The notes: generated by a model from the sequence alone, not told the origin. 34,253 bases of DNA from Candidatus Epulonipiscium sp. (GCA_012524135.1 JAAYSE010000091.1:1-34253), one strand, 5' to 3'. Positions 25,023 to 33,020 are shown, numbered from the stretch's first letter. Numbers and translations are program-made.

Positions 25023-25057
25023 TTTAATAAAGGATTTTATTGACTGGAGGGAACTTT

Positions 25058-25831
25058 ATGGCCATGCATAAAGTAGAAATTTGTGGCGTAAATACATCTA
25101 AGTTACCAATTTTAAATGATAAACAAAAGAAGATTTTATTTGATAAGATATTACAAGGGGATCGAGAAGCACGTGAAGAATATATTTATGGAAATTTACG
25201 TTTGGTTTTAAGTGTAATTCAACGATTTCAGAATAGAGGAGAATATGCAGATGATTTATTTCAGGTAGGATGTATTGGACTCATGAAGGCAATTGACAAT
25301 TTCGATATTACACAAAACGTTAAATTTTCAACATATGCTGTTCCTATGATTATAGGAGAAATTCGTCGTTATTTGCGAGATAATAATTCTATTCGTGTAA
25401 GTCGTTCCTTGCGAGATACGGCGTATAAAGCTCTTCGTACCAAGGAACAATTGACGAATAAAAATTCTAAAGAACCTACCATTATGGAAATAGCAAAAGA
25501 AATGGGAATTCCAAAAGAAGATATTGTATTTGCCCTTGATGCCATTCAAGATCCAGTCTCTTTGTTTGAACCAGTTTATCAAGATGGAGGAGACGCCCTT
25601 TATGTAATGGATCAAATTAGTGATGAAAAAAATCAAGATGAACGGTGGCTAGAATCTATAGCATTAAATGAAGCCATGAAAAGGTTAAATGAAAGAGAAA
25701 AACGAATATTAACATTACGTTTTTTTCGTGGGAAAACACAAATGGAAGTAGCAGAGGAAATTGGAATTTCTCAAGCACAAGTTTCTAGATTGGAAAAAAC
25801 AGCTCTTAAACACATGCGTAAATATGTATAA
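25058..25831 (+). CDS. sigG: Forespore sigma factor SigG (257 aa)
   Basis: SigG drives late forespore genes. The near-invariant N-terminus KVEICGVNTSKLPIL, region 2 (GNLRLVLSVIQRFQNRGEYADDLFQVGCIGLMKAIDNFD, here in parts), NVKFSTYAVPMIIGEIRRYL, DPVSLFEP and the region 4 helix-turn-helix EEIGISQAQVSRLEK identify it rather than SigF. TGGAGGGA at 25046-25052 supports ATG 25058; a TTG at 25040 would lie upstream of that site. It follows sigE by about 70 bases, as in other Clostridia and Bacilli, behind a SigF-like promoter. Confidence 0.97.
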   Translation: MAMHKVEICGVNTSKLPILNDKQKKILFDKILQGDREAREEYIYGNLRLVLSVIQRFQNRGEYADDLFQVGCIGLMKAIDNFDITQNVKFSTYAVPMIIGEIRRYLRDNNSIRVSRSLRDTAYKALRTKEQLTNKNSKEPTIMEIAKEMGIPKEDIVFALDAIQDPVSLFEPVYQDGGDALYVMDQISDEKNQDERWLESIALNEAMKRLNEREKRILTLRFFRGKTQMEVAEEIGISQAQVSRLEKTALKHMRKYV

Positions 25832-25838
25832 GCAAAGG

Positions 25839-25863
25839 AACAGCTTTTATAGCTGTTTTTCCT
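25839..25863 (+). terminator. Probable weak terminator after sigG
   Basis: AACAGCT (25839-25845) pairs with AGCTGTT (25851-25857), loop TTTAT, followed by only TTT. Two wobble pairs could extend it. Confidence 0.5.
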
Positions 25864-25903
25864 ATTTGTATTGATTATATACATTCGAAGTGGGGGGATT
25901 TGA

Positions 25904-26167
25904 ATGGTTAGAATTTATGATATGAAGCAAAAAGAAGTAATTAATACTGTTGATGGAAGTCGATTAGGTTACGTTTGTGATGTTGAATTAGATTTAAAAG
26001 AAGGAAAACTAACTAAAATTATTGTACCAGGTCCAGGAAGAATTTTAGGTATGTTTGGACGTGAAATGGAGTATCAAATTCCTTGGTCTAAAATTAAGAA
26101 AATAGGAGAAGATATTATACTAATTGACGTAGATCCCAAAGAGGTATTACAGGAAATAGAATATTAG
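25904..26167 (+). CDS. YlmC/YmxH family sporulation protein, PRC-barrel (87 aa)
   Basis: This is a single PRC-barrel-like domain with the hallmarks of the YlmC/YmxH sporulation family: RIYDMKQKEVINTVDGSRLGYV, a DVELDLKEGKLTKI strand pair, and PGPGRILGMFGREMEYQIPW. The length is typical. The biochemical role is not known; genes of this family often sit behind sigE-sigG, as here. The ATG follows a GGGGGG-rich site 7 bases upstream. The preceding hairpin at 25839-25863 is weak, so readthrough from sigG is possible. Confidence 0.88.
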   Translation: MVRIYDMKQKEVINTVDGSRLGYVCDVELDLKEGKLTKIIVPGPGRILGMFGREMEYQIPWSKIKKIGEDIILIDVDPKEVLQEIEY

Positions 26168-26168
26168 C

Positions 26169-26197
26169 TTGACTCATAAAATATAGTAAGCTATACT
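26169..26197 (+). promoter_or_regulatory. SigA promoter of nrdR
   Basis: TTGACT (26169-26174), 17-base spacer, TATACT (26192-26197). The inverted repeat TATAG-TAAG-CTATA (26182-26195) overlaps the -10 and could be an operator. The leader is about 65 bases. Confidence 0.7.
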
Positions 26198-26266
26198 TTA
26201 GTGATATAGAGATCTTTATAAATGTATTTTTGTTGAGATATAGTGAATTAGATAGGAGGAAATAGA

Positions 26267-26725
26267 ATGCGATGTCCTTATTGTAACAATGATTCTATTA
26301 AAGTAATTGATTCAAGACCATCTGAAGAAAATAATTCTATTCGTCGTCGAAGGCAATGTGAAAGTTGTGGCAAACGGTTTACAACTTATGAAAAAATAGA
26401 AACAATTCCTATGATTGTTGTTAAAAGAGATGGAACTAGGGAATCATTTGATCGTGATAAATTACTCAATGGTATTTTAAAATCTTGTAACAAGCGTTCT
26501 GTTTCACTTCAACAGATAGAAAAAATAGTAGATGAAGTTGAAAATACAATATTAAATTCTTTAGAGAAAGAAATTACCAGTACAAAAATAGGCGAACAGG
26601 TGATGGAAAAGTTAAAAGAAGTCGATGAAGTTTCGTATGTTCGTTTTGCATCTGTTTATCGTCAATTTAAAGATGTAAATACTTTTATGGAAGAACTTAA
26701 AAAAATTTTAAAAGAAGAAAGATAA
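26267..26725 (+). CDS. nrdR: Transcriptional repressor NrdR (152 aa)
   Basis: NrdR is a nucleotide-sensing repressor of ribonucleotide reductase genes. The zinc ribbon uses C3, C6, C31 and C34 (MRCPYC, CESCGKRF). The ATP-cone follows (IVVKRDGTRESFDRDKLLNGI, then YVRFASVYRQFKD). Length is exactly typical. It starts at ATG after AGGAGGAAA, has a private promoter, and ends inside the shared terminator. No ribonucleotide reductase gene is in the window, so its targets lie elsewhere. Confidence 0.97.
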   Translation: MRCPYCNNDSIKVIDSRPSEENNSIRRRRQCESCGKRFTTYEKIETIPMIVVKRDGTRESFDRDKLLNGILKSCNKRSVSLQQIEKIVDEVENTILNSLEKEITSTKIGEQVMEKLKEVDEVSYVRFASVYRQFKDVNTFMEELKKILKEER

Positions 26726-26760
26726 TTAAAAAAGGCACTAGAGGTGCCTTTTTTAATTAT
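26722..26760. terminator. Bidirectional terminator between nrdR and comM
   Basis: A perfect 17-bp stem (26722-26738 with 26744-26760) with core GGCAC-TAGAG-GTGCC, A-run before and T-run after. The nrdR stop codon lies inside the left arm. Confidence 0.93.
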
Positions 26761-26764
26761 AAAA

Positions 26765-28294
26765 TTAGATATTATAATTTCGATCAAGGTTTCGATATTG
26801 AGCTGCTTCTGTAATATGATGAACTTGAATGAAGCTTGATTCTTCTAGATCTGCAATTGTACGAGCTACTTTTAAAATACGATGATAGGCTCGGGCACTT
26901 AAATCTAAAGTAGAAAAAATAGTTTCTAATAACTTAGATTCTTCCTTACCTAAAATGCAATATTTTTCAATATGCTTAGGATTCATTTGTGCATTAAACA
27001 AAATTGTATCCTGTTTAAAACGTTCATTTTGTATTTGAACTGCTTTTTGAACACGTTTTTGAATAGTTTGAGAAGATTCTTCCAAACGTTTATTAGTAAG
27101 CTCTTCATATTCAATGGCTGCTGCTTCTACATGAAGATCAATACGATCTAGTAAAGGACCGCTAATTTTTCCTAAATACCTATGAATTTGCATAGGGGTA
27201 CAAGTACATTTTTCTATATCAGGATAAAATCCACAAGGACAAGGATTTAGAGCAGCAACAAGCATAAAATTGGATGGATACGTATAATGACCATGATTAC
27301 GAGCAATAGTAACCTTTCCATCTTCTAATGGTTGTCGCATCATTTCTAATACATTTCTTTTAAATTCAGGTAATTCATCCAAAAATAAAACTCCATAGTG
27401 GGCCAAACTTACTTCACCAGGTTTTGGATTATGTCCCCCGCCTACCAATGCAGAAGGTGAGATGGTATGATGAGGAGCACGAAAGGGACGTTTAGAAATC
27501 AGTCCTTGTTTTTCAGGTAGCAGCCCTGCTACACTATAAATTTTTGTAATTTCCATACTTTCTTCAAAAGTTAGGGCAGGTAAAATTCCAGGTAGACATC
27601 GAGCCATCATTGTTTTACCGGAACCTGGAGGTCCTACCATAATAACGTTGTGAGATCCGGCAGCTGCAATTTCTAATGCCCGCTTTACTGTTTGTTGACC
27701 TTTAATATAAGAAAAATCAGGTATTGTTGGGTCTGGTTCTGATATAGATTTTGCAGTAGTATTTTTAATTTTATTTAATGAATATTCTTGTAATAAATGT
27801 GCTACTACCGATTTTAAATCAGAAGCAGCCCATAAAGTTATTCCCTCAATTAAAGCTCCTTCTTGTGCATTGGCTTCAGGTATCATACATTGTGTAAATT
27901 GATTTTTATACGCACAATGAACAAGTGATAAAAGACCATGAATGGGACGAATTTTACCATCTAAAGATAATTCACCCATACATACTATATTATGTAATGA
28001 TTTTTTAGGAATGATACCAGAAGATGCTAAAATACCTAAAGCAATAGGTAAATCAAAAGCAGGTCCTTCTTTTCTAATGTGCGCAGGAGCTAAATTAACA
28101 GTAATTCTTTTAATAGGAAAAGAAAATCCAGAATTTTTAATTGCAGAACGAACCCGTTCTTTGGATTCTCGTACAGCAGAATCAGGAAGTCCAACCAAGT
28201 CGAAACTAGGAAGTCCTTCACTTAAATCAACTTCTACTTCTATCATAGAACCTTCAATACCTTGAAGTGTACAACTAGGTACTTTGCTAATCAT
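26765..28294 (-). CDS. comM: YifB/ComM family Mg-chelatase-like AAA+ ATPase (509 aa)
   Basis: ComM proteins are ring-shaped helicases that help integrate transforming DNA in some bacteria; in Clostridia the role is not settled. The N-terminal ChlI/Lon-like domain (VEVDLSEGLPSFDLVGLPDSAVRESKERVRSA in parts) is followed by Walker A G221-PPGSGK-T228, Walker B VLFLDE at 302-307, and a cysteine cluster C352, C354, C363, C365. The C-terminal Mg-chelatase domain ends the protein (SARAYHRILKVARTIADLE). It starts at ATG with AAAGGGGGATG upstream. It is divergent from dprA, another transformation-related gene. Confidence 0.94.
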   Translation of the reverse strand: MISKVPSCTLQGIEGSMIEVEVDLSEGLPSFDLVGLPDSAVRESKERVRSAIKNSGFSFPIKRITVNLAPAHIRKEGPAFDLPIALGILASSGIIPKKSLHNIVCMGELSLDGKIRPIHGLLSLVHCAYKNQFTQCMIPEANAQEGALIEGITLWAASDLKSVVAHLLQEYSLNKIKNTTAKSISEPDPTIPDFSYIKGQQTVKRALEIAAAGSHNVIMVGPPGSGKTMMARCLPGILPALTFEESMEITKIYSVAGLLPEKQGLISKRPFRAPHHTISPSALVGGGHNPKPGEVSLAHYGVLFLDELPEFKRNVLEMMRQPLEDGKVTIARNHGHYTYPSNFMLVAALNPCPCGFYPDIEKCTCTPMQIHRYLGKISGPLLDRIDLHVEAAAIEYEELTNKRLEESSQTIQKRVQKAVQIQNERFKQDTILFNAQMNPKHIEKYCILGKEESKLLETIFSTLDLSARAYHRILKVARTIADLEESSFIQVHHITEAAQYRNLDRNYNI

Positions 28295-28431
28295 TATATC
28301 ATCCCCCTTTATAGTTATAAAAAGAAATAGCTGATAGAAAAATTACTCATTAAAATATGATGAATTAATATCTATATAATAGCATATTTTACAAAAAAAT
28401 TAATTAATTTTAAAAGAAAAGTTTATATTTA

Positions 28432-28460
28432 TTGAAATTTTTGATAATCATAGGTACAAT
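28432..28460 (+). promoter_or_regulatory. SigA promoter of dprA (and possibly topA)
   Basis: TTGAAA (28432-28437), 17-base spacer, TACAAT (28455-28460). topA follows dprA by only 24 bases with no hairpin between, so both may be served. Confidence 0.7.
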
Positions 28461-28531
28461 AAGTAGGGTAGGGATGAAAGACTAGATGTATGAATAGTGA
28501 TAAAATGTTTGATATACATAGGAGAATGGAT

Positions 28532-29638
28532 ATGAAAGATGAAAGATTATGGATGTGGTTTACTCGTATCCCAAGGATTGGTATTGCAAAACAAAGATAT
28601 TTATTGGAGATTTTTAAGACTCCTGAACGTATTTGGAATAGTAGTGAAGAGGAGTTAAGGAGTTGTTCTCGATTATCACAAAGAGATATTACTAGTATTA
28701 TTCAATCAAAAAATCCGAATAAAATTCAAAAATGGTTAGAAGAACTGAAAAATAAGAATATTCAGTTTTATTCTATGGACCATCCTTGTTATCCTACTTT
28801 GCTTAAAAAAATTTATGATCCTCCTTATGTAATATATGCAAAAGGTAAAAAAAGCTTGATTGAGGAAACTACTATAAGCATTGTAGGAGCAAGACGATGT
28901 TCAGAATATGGTAGGCAAATGGCATTTTACATGGGAAAAGAGTTAGGTAGTAGAGGAATTACTGTGGTTAGTGGGATGGCTCGAGGAGTAGATAGTGCGA
29001 GTCATAAAGGAACATTAGCAGGAAAAGGACGTACAGTGGCTGTATTAGGTAGTGGGGTGGATATATGTTATCCGGCAGAAAATAAAAAGTTATATGAAGA
29101 AATTATAGAACAGGGTGTAGTATTATCCGAATTTCCTCCTGGAACGATGCCAAAGCCAGCTTTTTTTCCTATGCGAAATCGTATTATTAGTGGATTATCT
29201 CAAGGAATTTTAATTGTTGAAGCTGCTCATCGTAGTGGTTCGTTAATTACTGCAGATCAAGCTTTAGAACAAGGAAGGGATGTTTATGCTATTCCGGGGA
29301 ATATTACCAGTTCTTTGAGCCAAGGAACGAATCATTTAATTCAACAAGGAGCTAAATTAGTAATGAAAGTAGAAGATATATTAGAAGATATAGATACTCA
29401 ATTATTTGATTTTACTGAAAGTAAAAAAGAGGTTTTTGAGAAAGATCAAGGAAGTCCCCTTGAAAAGGAAGAAAAAATAGTATATGATTGTTTAAGTCTA
29501 GACCCTATATCCATTGATCAATTATGTCAAAAAACAGGACATTCTCCAGGAATGCTACAACATATTTTGTTAGTATTAGAATTAAAAGGAAGAGTTAAGA
29601 AGGTATCTAGCCAATGGTTTGTAAGAAATGAAAATTAG
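28532..29638 (+). CDS. dprA: DNA-processing protein DprA (368 aa)
   Basis: DprA binds incoming single-stranded DNA and loads RecA in natural transformation. The order is a short N-terminal helical (SAM-like) part, a Rossmann-like core from about residue 110, and a C-terminal winged helix. Core motifs are SIVGARRCSEYGRQMA, TVVSGMARGVDSASHKG, AVLGSGVDICYP, EFPPGTMP, FPMRNRIISGLSQG and EAAHRSGSLITADQALEQGRDVYAIPG. AGGAG at 28520-28524 is 7 bases from ATG 28532. In-frame ATGs at 28490 and 28526 would give up to 14 more residues without better sites. Confidence 0.95.
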   Translation: MKDERLWMWFTRIPRIGIAKQRYLLEIFKTPERIWNSSEEELRSCSRLSQRDITSIIQSKNPNKIQKWLEELKNKNIQFYSMDHPCYPTLLKKIYDPPYVIYAKGKKSLIEETTISIVGARRCSEYGRQMAFYMGKELGSRGITVVSGMARGVDSASHKGTLAGKGRTVAVLGSGVDICYPAENKKLYEEIIEQGVVLSEFPPGTMPKPAFFPMRNRIISGLSQGILIVEAAHRSGSLITADQALEQGRDVYAIPGNITSSLSQGTNHLIQQGAKLVMKVEDILEDIDTQLFDFTESKKEVFEKDQGSPLEKEEKIVYDCLSLDPISIDQLCQKTGHSPGMLQHILLVLELKGRVKKVSSQWFVRNEN

Positions 29639-29662
29639 ACACAATCATGACGGAGGTGCAAA

Positions 29663-31735
29663 ATGGCTAAATATTTAGTAATTGTAGAGTCCCCTGCCAA
29701 AGCCAAGACGATTAAAAAGTTTTTGGGGAGCTCTTATAAAGTAGAAGCCTCCAATGGTCATGTCCGTGATTTACCTAAAAGTCAATTAGGAGTCAATATC
29801 GAAGATGATTTTGAACCTAAATATATTACGATTCGTGGTAAAGGAGAATTGCTCAATAAGTTAAGAAAAGAAGCAAAAAAGGCAGATAAGGTCTTTTTAG
29901 CAACGGACCCTGACCGTGAAGGAGAAGCTATTTCTTGGCATTTAAGTTCAGCTTTAAATGTAGATAAAAAAAATATTCATCGTATTACATTTAATGAAAT
30001 TACAAAAAGTGCAGTAAAAAACTCGATTAAAGAAGCAAGAAATATTGATATGGATTTAGTTGATGCACAACAAGCACGAAGAATATTAGATAGAATTGTA
30101 GGTTATCAAATTAGCCCTTTACTATGGAAAAAGGTAAGAAAGGGACTAAGTGCAGGAAGGGTACAGTCTGTCACTTTACGTTTGATTTGTGATAGAGAAG
30201 AAGAAATTGAAAATTTTATACCAGAAGAATATTGGACTATTGAAGGTCAATTTTTAGAAGAAGAAACAAATGTTCAAATAGAAGGTAAATTTTATGGTAC
30301 AAAAAAAGAAAAGTTAAAAATTACTTCAAAAGAACAAGCGGATACTATATTAAAAGAATTAAATCAAGCTACTTTTTCTATCACAGAAATTAAAAAAGGG
30401 CAACGTATTAGAAATACACTACCACCTTTTATTACAAGTACTTTACAGCAAGAAGCATCAAAACAATTAGGATTTTCACCTCAAAAAACGATGCGTATTG
30501 CACAACAATTGTATGAAGGTATAGATATAAAAGGGGAAGGCAGTGTAGGATTAATTACCTATATTCGTACAGATTCTATTCGTATTTCAGAAGAAGCAGA
30601 AAAACAAGTAAAGGATTATATTGTAAAAGATTTTGGAAAAGAGTATGTAAACACGGTATCTATATTTCAAAAAAAGAAAGGTAAGATGCAGGATGCTCAT
30701 GAAGCAATTCGTCCTACTAATATAGAATATATACCAGAAGATATTAAATCATCCTTATCAAAGGATCAATATCGATTATATTCGTTGGTATGGAAGCGTT
30801 TTGTAGCTAGCCGTATGTCGCCTGCAAAATATCAAACCTATTCTGTTAAAATTGATGGGGGTCAATATCGCTTTACTGCTTCAGGATCAACGTTATTGTT
30901 TGATGGTTTTTTAGCTGTCATAGGTTCAGCAGAAGAAAAAGCACATGATTTAGGAAAGTTAAAACAAAATCAAAAAGTTTCTTCTATGTCTATTCAGGGA
31001 GACCAACACTTTACACAACCACCAGCACGTTATACAGAAGCAGCTCTTATTAAAACTTTAGAAGAAAATGGTGTAGGACGTCCTAGTACTTATGCTCCTA
31101 CGATTACAACTATTTTACAACGAGGATATGTAGTAAAAGAAGAGAGAAATTTATACCCTACAGAATTAGGAGAAATTGTAAATGAGATCATGACTACGTA
31201 TTTTAAAGATATAGTGGATGTAGATTTTACAGCTCAATTAGAAGAACGTTTGGATCAAGTAGAAGAAGGAGAAGTTTTATGGAAAACAGTTCTTCGAGAT
31301 TTTTATCCTAGTTTTTATAAAACATTAAAAATAGCAGAAGAAAAGATTGGTAAAATTGAAATTAAAGATGAAGAAACAGATGTAGTATGTGAAAAGTGTG
31401 GACGTAATATGGTTATTAAATATGGAAGATATGGAAAGTTTTTAGCTTGCCCAGGTTTCCCAGAATGTCGGAATGCAAAACCTTTATATGAAGATACAGG
31501 TGTTCCTTGTCCTAATTGTGGTGGTAAAGTAATGATTAAAAAAACAAAAAAAGGACGAACATATTATGGTTGTGAACACAATCCAGAATGTAACTTTATG
31601 ACATGGAATCGTCCAGTGAATAAAAAATGTCCTATTTGTGGAGAAATATTAGTAGAAAAAGGACGAAAAAACAAAAAAATAATTTGTAATAATAAAGAAT
31701 GTGGATATATCGAAGAGAGTTTACCGGAGTCTTAA
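29663..31735 (+). CDS. topA: DNA topoisomerase I (690 aa)
   Basis: TopA is the type IA enzyme that relaxes negative supercoils. The N-terminal TOPRIM domain has E9 and the acidic T81-D-P-D-R-E-G-E88. The catalytic tyrosine is Y300 in GLITYIRTDS. GLSAGRVQSV and ENGVGRPSTYAPTI are also conserved. Three C-terminal zinc ribbons are complete: CEKCG..CPGFPEC, CPNCG..CEHNPEC and CPICG..CNNKEC. The site is GGAGGTG, 24 bases after dprA. The genes often found downstream in Firmicutes (trmFO, xerC, hslV, hslU) are absent before codY. Confidence 0.97.
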   Translation: MAKYLVIVESPAKAKTIKKFLGSSYKVEASNGHVRDLPKSQLGVNIEDDFEPKYITIRGKGELLNKLRKEAKKADKVFLATDPDREGEAISWHLSSALNVDKKNIHRITFNEITKSAVKNSIKEARNIDMDLVDAQQARRILDRIVGYQISPLLWKKVRKGLSAGRVQSVTLRLICDREEEIENFIPEEYWTIEGQFLEEETNVQIEGKFYGTKKEKLKITSKEQADTILKELNQATFSITEIKKGQRIRNTLPPFITSTLQQEASKQLGFSPQKTMRIAQQLYEGIDIKGEGSVGLITYIRTDSIRISEEAEKQVKDYIVKDFGKEYVNTVSIFQKKKGKMQDAHEAIRPTNIEYIPEDIKSSLSKDQYRLYSLVWKRFVASRMSPAKYQTYSVKIDGGQYRFTASGSTLLFDGFLAVIGSAEEKAHDLGKLKQNQKVSSMSIQGDQHFTQPPARYTEAALIKTLEENGVGRPSTYAPTITTILQRGYVVKEERNLYPTELGEIVNEIMTTYFKDIVDVDFTAQLEERLDQVEEGEVLWKTVLRDFYPSFYKTLKIAEEKIGKIEIKDEETDVVCEKCGRNMVIKYGRYGKFLACPGFPECRNAKPLYEDTGVPCPNCGGKVMIKKTKKGRTYYGCEHNPECNFMTWNRPVNKKCPICGEILVEKGRKNKKIICNNKECGYIEESLPES

Positions 31736-31784
31736 TAATATTTACGTATAAATCCTCTTGTCTTTTTATTTAAAAGGTGGTACT

Positions 31785-31838
31785 ATGTTATTGTTATTTA
31801 AAAAACAAGTATTTCGACAAGTTTTACAAATAAGTTGA
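31785..31838 (+). CDS. Possible 17-aa leader peptide in the topA-codY gap
   Basis: An ATG at 31785 follows a strong AAAGGTGG (31773-31780) and opens 17 codons (MLLLFKKQVFRQVLQIS). Its TGA stop lies inside the left arm of the hairpin at 31832-31850. A ribosome on this frame would cover the left arm, as in translation-coupled attenuators. No amino-acid run beyond the Leu-rich start is seen. It may be a chance ORF or the remnant of a lost gene. Confidence 0.4.
   Translation: MLLLFKKQVFRQVLQIS
31813..31819 (-). promoter_or_regulatory. Exact Spo0A box (0A box) heptamer
   Basis: TTCGACA here is the reverse complement of TGTCGAA, the Spo0A-binding core known from Bacillus. It is inside the topA-codY spacer, within the short leader-like ORF. 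A single heptamer match can occur by chance. Confidence 0.4.
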
Positions 31839-31858
31839 CAATGTCAACTTTATTTTTT
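31832..31858 (+). terminator. Terminator or attenuator upstream of codY
   Basis: AAGTTGACA (31832-31840) pairs with TGTCAACTT (31842-31850) around one base (effective loop larger), followed by TATTTTTT. It ends topA transcription or acts as an attenuator with the 17-aa ORF. Confidence 0.8.
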
Positions 31859-31992
31859 GAGTGCTTTTGTTTTCCTAAAATTTAATATTTTCAGCATCGT
31901 TTTAATAATCATTATTGTGTATTATTTTAGAAATTTTCGAACACAATATAAAGGAGTATAAACATCGTTAATATATACAAGGAGGAAATAAG

Positions 31993-32766
31993 ATGTCAAT
32001 GGAATTATTGGAAAAAACAAGGAAATTAAATCGGTTATTACAAAAAACAGGATCACAACCTGTTATTTTTAATGATATTTGTGATGTGTTGAAAGAGATT
32101 ATTTCATCACATGCAGTAGTGATTAGCAAAAAAGGTAAGGTTCTTGGAGTTTCCTTGGAAGATGAAGAAGATTCATTATTTGACCCTAGAGAATTAGAAG
32201 TAGGAAATTATATTTATTCACCTTTGAATGAACAGTTATTAAACAATAATGAAACAAAAGAAAATGTAGATTTGAAAGAGTTTACATTACCTATAGAAGT
32301 TTTTCAAACGTACAATGCAATGATTATTCCTATTAGTGCAGGACGAGAAAGGTTTGGAACTTTATTGCTATATAGAGAAGGAGAAGACCAATACGAAACA
32401 CAGGATATTATTATTGGAGAATACGGAGCTACGGTAGTAGGATTAGAAATTCTAAGATCGATTAATGAAGAAAATGCAAAAGAAATTCGAAAGACTACAG
32501 TAGTTAAATCGGCGATAGGAACTTTATCATATTCTGAATTAGAAGCTATCTTACATATCTTTGAAGAATTAGATGGAACAGAAGGCTTATTAGTAGCAAG
32601 TAAGATTGCTGATCGAGTGGGAATTACTCGTTCTGTTATTGTAAATGCACTTCGTAAATTTGAAAGTGCAGGAGTGATTGAGTCTCGATCATTAGGAATG
32701 AAAGGAACCTATATTAAAGTTTTAAATGACGTATTATTGGAAGAATTAGATAAATTAAGACAATAA
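31993..32766 (+). CDS. codY: GTP-sensing global transcriptional regulator CodY (257 aa)
   Basis: CodY senses GTP and branched-chain amino acids, and represses nutrient-stress genes, competence and motility in many Firmicutes. The N-terminal start MELLEKTRKLNRLLQ and GAF ligand domain (to about residue 155) are followed by a winged helix with the conserved ASKIADRVGITRSVIVNALRK recognition region (about 202-222). GMKGTYIKVLN is near the end. The length is normal. The ATG follows GGAGGAAA. It is a single-gene unit between a hairpin upstream and a two-tier hairpin downstream. Confidence 0.97.
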   Translation: MSMELLEKTRKLNRLLQKTGSQPVIFNDICDVLKEIISSHAVVISKKGKVLGVSLEDEEDSLFDPRELEVGNYIYSPLNEQLLNNNETKENVDLKEFTLPIEVFQTYNAMIIPISAGRERFGTLLLYREGEDQYETQDIIIGEYGATVVGLEILRSINEENAKEIRKTTVVKSAIGTLSYSELEAILHIFEELDGTEGLLVASKIADRVGITRSVIVNALRKFESAGVIESRSLGMKGTYIKVLNDVLLEELDKLRQ

Positions 32767-32780
32767 GAAATAGAATGACA

Positions 32781-32842
32781 ATAAAAACAATAAAGATAAT
32801 ACAAAAAAAAGCACATATATGTGCTTCTTTTATTGTTTTTAT
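32781..32842 (+). terminator. Nested hairpin terminator after codY
   Basis: The inner perfect palindrome AAGCACATA/TATGTGCTT (32809-32826) is followed by CTTTTATTGTTTTT. Outer 14-base arms at 32781-32794 and 32829-32842 are also perfect complements and enclose it. Confidence 0.85.
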
Positions 32843-32867
32843 AGTCTAAAAGTCTTATATAGAATAC

Positions 32868-32896
32868 TTGCCAAATATTGTAGATATATATATAAT
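32868..32896 (+). promoter_or_regulatory. Flagellar operon promoter P1
   Basis: TTGCCA (32868-32873), 17-base spacer, perfect TATAAT (32891-32896). Expected start is near 32903, about 150 bases before flgB. Confidence 0.75.
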
Positions 32897-32918
32897 AAAT
32901 ACAGAATTAGATAAAAGA

Positions 32919-32944
32919 TGTCGAAAAAAAGGATGGTTGTCGAG
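32919..32944 (+). promoter_or_regulatory. Two tandem Spo0A-type boxes upstream of flgB
   Basis: TGTCGAA (32919-32925) is an exact 0A heptamer and continues as an A-run; TGTCGAG (32938-32944) differs at one base. They are in the same orientation, 19 bases apart. They lie just downstream of P1 and about 85-108 bases before the expected start of P2. Confidence 0.55.
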
Positions 32945-32991
32945 AAAGAAAGTATTATGTTAAAAAAAGTAGATCATCCGTGTAGAAAAGA

Positions 32992-33020
32992 TTTACAAAG
33001 CATTAAAAAAAGTATACAAT
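32992..33020 (+). promoter_or_regulatory. Flagellar operon promoter P2
   Basis: TTTACA (32992-32997), 17-base spacer, TACAAT (33015-33020). The predicted start near 33027 leaves a short leader with AGAGGAG before flgB. Confidence 0.7.

Noticed and set aside
27942-28265. Open frame on the plus strand inside comM
   Set aside because: Antisense shadow of a well-conserved gene, with no start signal.
31885-31945. CodY-box-like sequences before codY (around TATTTTCAGC and AATTTTCGAA)
   Set aside because: Each has about five or more mismatches to AATTTTCWGAAAATT, which is expected by chance in AT-rich DNA.
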